Of a stretch of 64,000 bases of DNA, positions 8,764 through 16,184 are shown piece after piece. The stretch's first letter is position 1. Each line of letters opens with the position of its first letter. Source of the DNA: HGM13006 sp900757695 (GTDB lineage: Bacteria; Bacillota; Clostridia; Oscillospirales; Oscillospiraceae); NCBI GenBank assembly GCA_959607825.1, contig CAUHNW010000008.1:1-64000 (forward strand). Direction: 5' to 3'. The position numbers and the translations under genes were made by a program. Under the pieces are notes generated by a model. It saw nothing but the letters and a program-made list of their open reading frames with translations, had not been told where the DNA came from and did no database searches.

Positions 8764-8812
8764 GCAGCAGCCGGCAAATGCATGAGTATAAAGAAAACGG
8801 AGGATGTAAACA

Positions 8813-9736
8813 GTGAAAGGAATCATTCTAGCCGGTGGCGCCGGTACAAGACTTTACCCGCTGACCATGGTGACATCCAAACAGCTTCTGCCGGTATATG
8901 ACAAGCCCATGATCTATTATCCCCTGTCCACATTAATGCTGGCTGGCATTCGGGATATTCTGATTATTTCTACGCCTGAGGATACGCCGAGATTTCAGCA
9001 CCTTCTGGGCGACGGAAGCCAGTTCGGAATTCAGCTGAGCTATGCGGTACAGGAGTCGCCGGACGGACTTGCGCAGGCGTTTTTGATCGGTGAGGAGTTT
9101 ATTGGTGACGAGCCTTGTGCCATGATTCTCGGTGATAACATTTTCTATGGAAATGGCTTTGCCGGGATCCTTCAGGATGCGGGCCGCCGTGCGGAACAGG
9201 GCGAAGCAACGATTTTTGGCTACTATGTCAGCGATCCGGAGCGGTTTGGCATTGTAGAATTTGATGATGACGGTAAGGTAATTTCCGTAGAGGAAAAGCC
9301 CAAGAACCCCAAGAGCAACTATGCAATTACCGGACTGTATTTCTACCCCAAGGGTGTATCCAATCTGGCCAAGAAGGTGGAAAAATCGGATCGCGGCGAG
9401 CTGGAAATCACAACGCTGAATGAGATGTACTTAAACAAGGGAATCTTGGATGTGGAACTCTTTGGCCGTGGCTTTGCGTGGCTGGATACCGGAACCATGG
9501 AGAGCCTTGTGGATGCTGCGGATTTTGTGCGTATGATCGAAAAACGGCAGGGGGTTAAGATCTCGGCACCGGAGGAGATTGCATTCCGTTTTGAGTGGAT
9601 CTCGAAGGAAGAAATTCTCCATTCGGCAGAAAAGTATGGGAAGTCACCCTACGGGGAGCACCTGCGTACTGTGGCAGAGGGCAAGGTGAGAAGTTCTGTC
9701 CGGGGACAGAATCTAAAAGGGACGGTGAGTGTATGA
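8813..9736 (+). CDS. rmlA: Glucose-1-phosphate thymidylyltransferase RmlA
   Basis: 307 aa, GTG start with GGAGG nine bases upstream. It makes dTDP-glucose from glucose-1-phosphate and dTTP. Diagnostic motifs: LAGGAGTRLYPLT (nucleotide binding), SKQLLPVYDKPMIYYPLS, ILGDNIFYG, VEEKPKNPKSNYAITGLYFY and GFAWLDTGT. It overlaps rmlB by 4 bp. No rmlC or rmlD is present in the window, so the product probably feeds the WecE-type transaminase rather than dTDP-rhamnose. Confidence 0.97.
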   Translation: MKGIILAGGAGTRLYPLTMVTSKQLLPVYDKPMIYYPLSTLMLAGIRDILIISTPEDTPRFQHLLGDGSQFGIQLSYAVQESPDGLAQAFLIGEEFIGDEPCAMILGDNIFYGNGFAGILQDAGRRAEQGEATIFGYYVSDPERFGIVEFDDDGKVISVEEKPKNPKSNYAITGLYFYPKGVSNLAKKVEKSDRGELEITTLNEMYLNKGILDVELFGRGFAWLDTGTMESLVDAADFVRMIEKRQGVKISAPEEIAFRFEWISKEEILHSAEKYGKSPYGEHLRTVAEGKVRSSVRGQNLKGTVSV

Positions 9737-10752
9737 ATATCATTGTAACAGGCGGTGCCGGCTTTATTGGCTCCAACTTTCTGTTCCATATGGCAAAGGA
9801 GCACCCGGATTACCGGTTGATTTGTCTGGACAAGCTGACCTATGCGGGCAATCTTTCTACGCTGGAGCCGCTGATGAATCGGCCGAACTTTCGCTTTGTA
9901 AAGGCGGATATCTGCGACCGTAATGCGGTATACGCACTCTTTGAAGAGGAGAAACCGGACATTGTTGTGAATTTTGCGGCAGAGAGCCATGTGGATCGCT
10001 CCATTGAGGATCCTGAAATCTTTCTGCGTACCAACATTCTGGGCACAGCTGTGCTGATGGATGCCTGCCGGAAGTATGGCATTACACGGTATCATCAGGT
10101 GTCTACGGACGAGGTGTATGGCGACCTGCCCTTGGACCGGCCGGATCTCTTCTTCACCGAAGAAACGCCGATCCATACCAGTTCTCCGTATTCCAGCTCC
10201 AAAGCATCGGCAGATTTGCTGGTTCAGGCGTACTATAGAACCTACGGACTTCCTGTGACCATCAGTCGGTGCTCCAACAACTATGGACCGTATCATTTCC
10301 CGGAAAAGCTGATCCCGCTGATGATTGCCAATGCACTGGCAGATAAGCCGCTGCCGGTATACGGGCAGGGGCTGAATGTCCGAGACTGGCTGTATGTGGA
10401 GGATCACTGCAAGGCCATTGACTTGATCATCCACAAGGGTCGAGTGGGCGAGGTCTACAACATTGGCGGACATAATGAGATGCGCAACATTGATATCGTC
10501 AAGCTGATTTGTAAGGAGCTTGGAAAGCCGGAAAGTCTGATTACCTATGTGGCAGATCGTAAAGGCCATGATATGCGCTACGCCATTGATCCCACGAAGA
10601 TCCACAACGAGTTGGGGTGGCTTCCGGAAACGAAGTTTCAGGATGGTATCAAGAAGACGATTGCGTGGTATTTAGCGCATCGGGACTGGTGGGAAAACAT
10701 TATTTCCGGCGAGTATCAGGATTACTACCAGCGGATGTACGGAAATCGGTGA
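9733..10752 (+). CDS. rmlB: dTDP-glucose 4,6-dehydratase RmlB
   Basis: 339 aa extended SDR enzyme that converts dTDP-glucose to dTDP-4-keto-6-deoxyglucose using bound NAD. Motifs: TGGAGFIGSNF (NAD), FAAESHVDRSI, STDEVYGDL and the catalytic YSSSK, with NNYGPYHFPEKLIP. The start at 9733 lies within the rmlA stop (ATGA overlap). A longer reading from 9595 would run through rmlA and is not homologous. Its product is the expected substrate of the transaminase at 2566. Confidence 0.97.
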   Translation: MNIIVTGGAGFIGSNFLFHMAKEHPDYRLICLDKLTYAGNLSTLEPLMNRPNFRFVKADICDRNAVYALFEEEKPDIVVNFAAESHVDRSIEDPEIFLRTNILGTAVLMDACRKYGITRYHQVSTDEVYGDLPLDRPDLFFTEETPIHTSSPYSSSKASADLLVQAYYRTYGLPVTISRCSNNYGPYHFPEKLIPLMIANALADKPLPVYGQGLNVRDWLYVEDHCKAIDLIIHKGRVGEVYNIGGHNEMRNIDIVKLICKELGKPESLITYVADRKGHDMRYAIDPTKIHNELGWLPETKFQDGIKKTIAWYLAHRDWWENIISGEYQDYYQRMYGNR

Positions 10753-10779
10753 CGATCCGCACAAACTGGAGGAGTATAG

Positions 10780-12543
10780 ATGAAAGGGATGGAGCGAACC
10801 ACAGAGGATAGACAGGCAAGACGGCTGTTCCTTCTGCTTGCGGCGGGACAGATCCTGCTATTGGTGATGATCTTACTGTTTGCCAATATCAAGTACGAGG
10901 TCTCGGACGATTTCATCATGGAAATGGTGGCTTCCGGTGCCTATACAGGTCAGCCCGACAGCCACATTATGTTTTCCAATATCCTGCTTGGCTGGCTCTT
11001 GACGCTATTTTATCGGGTGGCACCCAGCGTCAGCTGGTATTTTTGGGGACAGATGCTCCTGTGTCTCTGCTCTTATCTGGCTATTACTTATGTGCTGACA
11101 CACAGTCTGCGCCCGACAGGGGCGGTATTTGCTGTGCTGGTATTTACTGCATTTACAGCAAGAGATCTTTATATTCTGCCGCAGTTTACAAAGACAGCTG
11201 TGGCTGCGTCCATGGGTGGGCTTATTTTGCTGATTTGGGCTCTTTTTCATCAAAAAGGATGGAAATATTGCCTAATTGGTGGGGTACTTGCTTTCATTGG
11301 GGCACTGGTTCGGCAAAAGGGATTTTATATTTCAGTGGCATTTGCTGGGGTTCAGGTGCTTTGTGAAAGCATAAGTGCGCTTTACCGCAAAAGGTGGAAG
11401 ATAAAGGAAATTTTTCTCCGGGCGTGGATCCCGGGCTTATTGTTGCTTGTTGCCGTATTTGGATGCGGAATGATTGATGATTATGCCTATACGACGGATA
11501 GCAACTATAGCTATTATCGAGCGTTTACAAAAACAAGAGCTAAAATTCTTGACTACACTTGGCTGGATTATGAGGACTGTCAGTCGGATTTTGAGGCCAT
11601 TGGGCTCAGTGAAAATGATTATAATATGATCCTCGGCTGGGATTTTGCAGATTCCGAGGTGTTCAGTCTTGCGAAAATGGATCAGGTGCTGGATATCATT
11701 GAGGCCCATCGTGTGGATCAGCATCCCACATTGCTGGAGGCATTGTACATGATCAAGGCCCGGCAGCTTTATTATCCAATTACAAGCTGCTGCATTCTCT
11801 TGGGACTGTTCTGTGTTGTGATCAATTGGAAACGGCTGTGGGTTCCTGCTGCGGCTGCGGTGATGGCCATGGGCTTCCTGATTTATTTCTACTGGATCGG
11901 CCGATGGGTCTATCGGGTGGAGTTTGGGATCCTCTATTGTGCAGCGGCATTGATCGCCTGCTTCTGTCAGCCCGAGGTGGGGAAGAGAGCATTGAAGCTT
12001 GTGACCTGCGCTGCGGCTGTGGTAATTGCCGGGATGCAGGTGCCGGGGTACCTTCCGGATCAGACATGGAAGACGCTGGATACCGAGGCGTATCGGACTT
12101 TGGTAGACAATACCTATTATTACTCATGGAATTATAATCCTGCAAAGTATACGACTGTAGTTTCGCCCGGAAAGCTGCGGCCTGATTTTCTCCAAACACT
12201 TCGGGAACATCCTGATGATTTCTATGTCTTAGATTTTAACACGGCAATTCAAACCCTTTACTATGATTTCAGTGTGTTTGTAAGCAGTCGTAGTTGCTTC
12301 CCGAGAAATGCGGTGTTTCTGGCTGGTGTTACGGAGTATCATCCAAGCGTCCAAAACTATCTCTCGGCACTGGGGTATGATAACCTCATGGAAGCACTGC
12401 TGGAGGATGACGTTTATTTTGTCAGCAATGGCTCCGAGAACTTAATTATGCAGTTTTATCAGGAGCACTATGAGAAAAACATACAGCTGATATCCTGCGG
12501 AGAAATTGACGGGTATCAGATATGGAAGTATACAGAACAATGA
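10780..12543 (+). CDS. Polytopic GT-C-like membrane protein (paralogue 2)
   Basis: 587 aa with TGGAGGAG before the ATG. About ten hydrophobic segments span residues ~17-410, followed by a C-terminal soluble domain of ~170 aa. Asp43-Asp44 in EVSDDFIM sits in the first external loop at the same place as the Asp pair of the protein at 6646. QFTKTA and LSENDYNMI...FADSEVF are also shared. The soluble domain is shorter than in paralogue 1. Likely a second lipid-sugar-dependent glycosyltransferase acting outside the membrane, possibly with a different acceptor or linkage. Acceptor and donor are unknown. Confidence 0.65.
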   Translation: MKGMERTTEDRQARRLFLLLAAGQILLLVMILLFANIKYEVSDDFIMEMVASGAYTGQPDSHIMFSNILLGWLLTLFYRVAPSVSWYFWGQMLLCLCSYLAITYVLTHSLRPTGAVFAVLVFTAFTARDLYILPQFTKTAVAASMGGLILLIWALFHQKGWKYCLIGGVLAFIGALVRQKGFYISVAFAGVQVLCESISALYRKRWKIKEIFLRAWIPGLLLLVAVFGCGMIDDYAYTTDSNYSYYRAFTKTRAKILDYTWLDYEDCQSDFEAIGLSENDYNMILGWDFADSEVFSLAKMDQVLDIIEAHRVDQHPTLLEALYMIKARQLYYPITSCCILLGLFCVVINWKRLWVPAAAAVMAMGFLIYFYWIGRWVYRVEFGILYCAAALIACFCQPEVGKRALKLVTCAAAVVIAGMQVPGYLPDQTWKTLDTEAYRTLVDNTYYYSWNYNPAKYTTVVSPGKLRPDFLQTLREHPDDFYVLDFNTAIQTLYYDFSVFVSSRSCFPRNAVFLAGVTEYHPSVQNYLSALGYDNLMEALLEDDVYFVSNGSENLIMQFYQEHYEKNIQLISCGEIDGYQIWKYTEQ

Positions 12544-12554
12544 GGGGAATGAAA

Positions 12555-13652
12555 ATGAGCTTTACGAAGGAGGATACAGCAAGGGCAAAGGAGGTGGGAA
12601 TCCTGTTGCTGATGTTCCACCATCTGTTTTACAATCCCAATTTTATTGAAAACCATGGAATGGAGTTCTGGCTAATCCCCAAGAATGTGATCCAGCCAAT
12701 TGCGGTGGGTGCAAGAGTCTGCGTATGGATATTTGTTTTCCTTTCTGTTTACGGCCTAACAATACAATATGAAGCTGCAAGGGGAAGGGAAACAACGTTA
12801 CAATTCTATGTTAAACGGTGGCTTTCTCTGCTCAAAGCTTTTTGGCCGGCGTATATCGTTGTTTTTATTGGGTATTGGATTGTACGAGGAAACCCGATGA
12901 GTGTTTACGAGAATAATCCGATCCGATTGGGACTAGATGCATTTGGCATTGCTGATTTATTTCAATCTCCGATGCTTACTGGCGTGTGGTGGTACATGTG
13001 CCTGGCACAGGTAATTGTATTCATTGTTCCTTTGCTATCCCATATGACAAAAAGGTGGGGATTCGGGAGCTTTTTCCTGACTTTTGTTTTGCTACAGTTT
13101 TTGCAGGATGGTATCCATTCTAAATATGGTGGAAGCTATCTGAATTACTTGCTTGTTGCTGTTCTTGCTGCTGCTTGCGTGCATGGGGCACTCATGACAA
13201 GAGCAATGAAAGAAAGAAGCAAAACAAGTGTTCGAATCATAGAGGCTTTTGCGATGTTGGTAACGGCGGTATTGTTGCTGATGATCAAAGTTAAAACATC
13301 AGAGTTTGATGCGTGGGGGATTGGAGGCTTTGTCACAGGAATTGCGGCGTTTTTGATTATTGTGCTGGTTGCCAAATACTTCAATGTAAAGTGTGTTGAT
13401 AGGGTCCTTAAATTCCTCGGCAAGCATTCTGGAAATATGTTTATGATTCATGCATTTTTGTATGGGCCATGTAGTCGCTTGATATTCTGGTCGCATAGTG
13501 CACTTCTTAGCTATATTACATTGGCAGCGTTAAGTTTGCTCCTATCGATTGGAATTGAACTGGTTAAGAAACTAATCCGATATGATAGTTTGTTCTCAAG
13601 ACTGACCAATAGGTTGGTGTTGGCCCTATTTTCGCAAAAAGTAACAACTTAA
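12555..13652 (+). CDS. Acyltransferase 3 family membrane protein
   Basis: 365 aa, about ten membrane helices. It resembles the acyltransferase-3 (OafA/OatA N-domain) family, which O-acylates surface sugars: an N-terminal first helix with an MFHH motif, GARVCVWIFVFLSVYGL in the second helix and RWLSLLKAFWPAY in the next loop. Of three nearby in-frame ATGs, the one at 12555 has the best spacing to the GAGGGG site. The codons before it overlap the end of the GT-C-like gene. It probably adds an acetyl or other acyl group to the sugar built by this island; the target is inferred. It is AT-rich and is the last gene before a strong terminator. Confidence 0.75.
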   Translation: MSFTKEDTARAKEVGILLLMFHHLFYNPNFIENHGMEFWLIPKNVIQPIAVGARVCVWIFVFLSVYGLTIQYEAARGRETTLQFYVKRWLSLLKAFWPAYIVVFIGYWIVRGNPMSVYENNPIRLGLDAFGIADLFQSPMLTGVWWYMCLAQVIVFIVPLLSHMTKRWGFGSFFLTFVLLQFLQDGIHSKYGGSYLNYLLVAVLAAACVHGALMTRAMKERSKTSVRIIEAFAMLVTAVLLLMIKVKTSEFDAWGIGGFVTGIAAFLIIVLVAKYFNVKCVDRVLKFLGKHSGNMFMIHAFLYGPCSRLIFWSHSALLSYITLAALSLLLSIGIELVKKLIRYDSLFSRLTNRLVLALFSQKVTT

Positions 13653-13664
13653 GGCATATCTTAT

Positions 13665-13710
13665 GAAAAAGCAGCCATGAAACACAAACGTGCTTCATGG
13701 CTGCTTTTTC
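13665..13710. terminator. Bidirectional rho-independent terminator
   Basis: A perfect 17-bp stem (13665-13681 with 13694-13710), a 12-nt loop, and A/T runs at both stem ends give a terminator in each direction. It separates the end of the polysaccharide island from the convergent esterase gene. Confidence 0.92.
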
Positions 13711-13720
13711 ATGCCTTGCC

Positions 13721-14674
13721 TCAACCCAACAAAAACTGCCCAACATGCTCCATGGCCTGTGCGGCTTTTTTGATGGGGAACATCTGGAACACATGCCACA
13801 TATCCTGCCATTCCTCCATCCGGCACACCACGCCGGCGGCGGTCATCCGCTGGCGGAGTGTGGCGGAATCCGAATAGAGGATCTCGTTGGAGCCAACCTG
13901 GATCAGCGTGGGCGGGAAGCCGGTGAAATCCCCAAAGAGTGGAGACAGCTGGGGATCCTTCACATCCGCATCTCCGGCGTAGGCGCTGCGGACGGCGTGA
14001 ATATAATCCTCGGTAATAGAGGGATCCAGTTCCTTTCGCTCCTGATAGGAGGTGCCGGAAGCGGTCATATCCGTCCAAGGGGACATCAGGATCAGCCGCC
14101 CGGGCAGCATGCGACCGGCAGCCTTTAGCCGGTGGCAGAGCACCAGCGCCATATTTCCGCCTGCGGAGTCCCCTGCCACTGTGATATCCCGTGCACCATA
14201 GCCAAGCTGCATGAGATAGTCCCATGCGGCAAGGGCATCATCAGCAGCGGCGGGAAAGGGATGCTCCGGGGCAAGCCGGTATTCAAAGCTCAGGGTTTCC
14301 CAGCCGGTGGTGTGGGACAGCTTGGATGCAAGCGGGCGGGAATACCCCAGATTGCCGCTGGTGTAGCCGCCGCCGTGGCAGTAAAGAATGATCTTATGAT
14401 GGTCATGCCCCCATTCTGGGCGTACCCATGCAGCCTTCATGCCGGAGAGTTCAAATGGCTCCCATTTCATGCCGATCATGGGAGTTATCAGCCGACCAAG
14501 AAGCTCCTGCCCAGCCCGCTGGCGTTCCAGATCCTTGGGGGTCATGGACTCCGGGGAACCGGCGGAGTGAATGGCCTTCAAGGCGCGCATCATCAGCGCC
14601 AGACGCTTTTCCTCGGAATTGACCTTGCGATGCTGTTTATCGGAAATGTGGTATCTTGCGGCTGCTTTCTTCAT
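13721..14674 (-). CDS. Alpha/beta hydrolase, hormone-sensitive-lipase (HSL) family esterase
   Basis: 317 aa. It has the oxyanion-hole motif HGGG (residues 100-103) and the nucleophile motif GDSAGG with Ser170. The general acid probably lies in the GSNEIL segment and the His in DMWHVF near the C-terminus. No signal peptide, so it is cytoplasmic. A strong AGGAGG precedes the ATG. HSL enzymes hydrolyse small carboxylic esters or lactones. The gene lies 70 bp behind the AraC regulator on the same strand and has its own promoter, opposite the ene-reductase operon. This suggests it releases or processes that pathway's substrate, which is inferred. Confidence 0.88.
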   Translation of the reverse strand: MKKAAARYHISDKQHRKVNSEEKRLALMMRALKAIHSAGSPESMTPKDLERQRAGQELLGRLITPMIGMKWEPFELSGMKAAWVRPEWGHDHHKIILYCHGGGYTSGNLGYSRPLASKLSHTTGWETLSFEYRLAPEHPFPAAADDALAAWDYLMQLGYGARDITVAGDSAGGNMALVLCHRLKAAGRMLPGRLILMSPWTDMTASGTSYQERKELDPSITEDYIHAVRSAYAGDADVKDPQLSPLFGDFTGFPPTLIQVGSNEILYSDSATLRQRMTAAGVVCRMEEWQDMWHVFQMFPIKKAAQAMEHVGQFLLG

Positions 14675-14709
14675 GTCAACGCCTCCTGTGGGTGGGGTTT
14701 GTAAAAATC

Positions 14710-14738
14710 AATATAGCATAGATTCGGTTGAATTGCAA
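14710..14738 (-). promoter_or_regulatory. Promoter of the HSL esterase gene
   Basis: Read on the minus strand: TTGCAA (14738-14733), a 17-bp spacer and TATATT (14715-14710). It lies in the 70-bp gap after the AraC gene and allows transcription of the esterase independently of the regulator. Confidence 0.55.
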
Positions 14739-14744
14739 CGGCGC

Positions 14745-16004
14745 TCATCGGGCCGGGGCGCCTTGGCTGCCCATATGATGGATGCGGTATTGGGCAGGAG
14801 ATTCCAATCCATGCTTTTGAAAGGCGCGGTACATGGTGGAAAGACTGCAATAACCGGCGTCTCGGGAGATATCCTCCAGACTGCGGTTGGGGTGGGAAAG
14901 CATTAAAAGCTTTGCGTGGCTGAGCCGTTGATCCTGAATAAACTCGGAGAGGGATTTCCCGTAATACTCCCGGAATTGGGCGGTGAGCTGACTGCGATTC
15001 ACATGAAATTGATCGGCAATTGCTGATACAGAGAGATCCATGGAGCTGATATTCTGCTTTACATAGTGATATACCTGACTTAAATGCTGGGTGTTATATC
15101 GCCGCATGATTTCAAGGCGCCGTTGATGAAGCAGCGTCAGTGTTTCGGACAGATTGTCAAGATAGGCTTCTTCATTATCGCCGTGCATGATGCGCTCGGC
15201 GATTTTGTGCTGGATCAGGAATAGCCGGTCAATCACCGCTTTGTCTACAAGGTATTGGAGAAAGCTGACGCTGAAGGTCTGCATCTGACGGTGCAGCGAT
15301 TCGATGGAGCAGGCAGAGTAGCGCTGATACATGGAAAGAATCTTCCCGGCGGCAGCCCGTGGGTCAAAGTCCGAGTCTGACATGCTTTCCGAGAGAGCTG
15401 CGGCCTGCTCTGCGTAGTGAGAATAGGCGTTCCCATCGCCTACGGCGGTCTGCCGGGCAAGCTGCAAAAATGTGATCTTCGGGTAGGAGTGGAAAAAGCG
15501 CAGATAGTCTACGCCAAATCGCAAAGAATTTGCTGCATGAAATATTCCCTGAACGCCAAACTCGTCCTGAGAGACGACCAGATGAACGGGACGCTGTGGA
15601 AACTTGGCTTCCAGTTCGTCAGCACACAGCTCCAGTTTTCGATGCAGGAGCGGCCCTTGCAGCGGCGGCGTGAAACAGAGCAGTGCATAGAGGGAGCCGG
15701 AGGAAGTGAAGAGATGCATGGGAAACTGGCTGCCGAAGCTCCGAAAGATATGATCCAATATGGGAACATTGTTTTTATCCAGAAAAGCCCCGGCATTCCA
15801 AAGCATTGCCGTATCAAATTGGACGAGAATATAAATCTCTCTGTCACTGAGACAGATGCCATACTGCCGCAGCATGGCAATGACATCCCGACATCGCTGG
15901 GATTTATTGTGCAGAAGAATGTCGAAACAGTCCCCAACCCGCAGAGAACGGCTGATCCATTCGGATGCTTCGTTGGGCTTCGGCTGCTGGGGAAAGATAT
16001 ACAT
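14745..16004 (-). CDS. AraC-family transcriptional regulator
   Basis: 419 aa. The C-terminal ~100 residues form the double helix-turn-helix DNA-binding domain (AIADQFHVNRSQLTAQF, then LEDISRDAGYCSLSTMYRAF). The N-terminal ~300 residues are a sensor part without a recognised ligand domain; its layout resembles the cytoplasmic parts of YesN-like regulators. AAAGGAGGG precedes the ATG. It is divergent from the ene-reductase gene, with direct repeats in the shared upstream region, so it probably activates that operon in response to the substrate. Confidence 0.88.
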   Translation of the reverse strand: MYIFPQQPKPNEASEWISRSLRVGDCFDILLHNKSQRCRDVIAMLRQYGICLSDREIYILVQFDTAMLWNAGAFLDKNNVPILDHIFRSFGSQFPMHLFTSSGSLYALLCFTPPLQGPLLHRKLELCADELEAKFPQRPVHLVVSQDEFGVQGIFHAANSLRFGVDYLRFFHSYPKITFLQLARQTAVGDGNAYSHYAEQAAALSESMSDSDFDPRAAAGKILSMYQRYSACSIESLHRQMQTFSVSFLQYLVDKAVIDRLFLIQHKIAERIMHGDNEEAYLDNLSETLTLLHQRRLEIMRRYNTQHLSQVYHYVKQNISSMDLSVSAIADQFHVNRSQLTAQFREYYGKSLSEFIQDQRLSHAKLLMLSHPNRSLEDISRDAGYCSLSTMYRAFQKHGLESPAQYRIHHMGSQGAPAR

Positions 16005-16075
16005 GGCTGGAGCCCTCCTTTCTACGCAACTTCGATTCCATTATACAGGCTGCGAAATAATCCCGCAAGAATTTT

Positions 16076-16125
16076 CAAAGTGCAAAAAGCGATTTTTGCC
16101 AAATTGCAAAGCGATATACCATAAT
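16076..16125 (+). promoter_or_regulatory. Divergent control region: direct repeats and promoter
   Basis: Two related direct repeats, CAAAGTGCAAAAAGCGAT (16076-16093) and CAAATTGCAAAGCGAT (16100-16115), start 24 bp apart. The second overlaps a possible promoter, TTGCCA (16096-16101) and CATAAT (16120-16125), with an 18-bp spacer. This arrangement is typical of an AraC-type activator site next to -35. Binding is inferred. Confidence 0.5.
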
Positions 16126-16184
16126 ACAAATTGAATTGGTTCACAGAATTCTACATAATAGAACCAACGAAAGGAGGAAGACGT

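Noticed and set aside
9595..9732. An N-terminal extension of rmlB
   Set aside because: It overlaps the end of rmlA; the NAD-binding motif expected at the N-terminus starts right after 9733.
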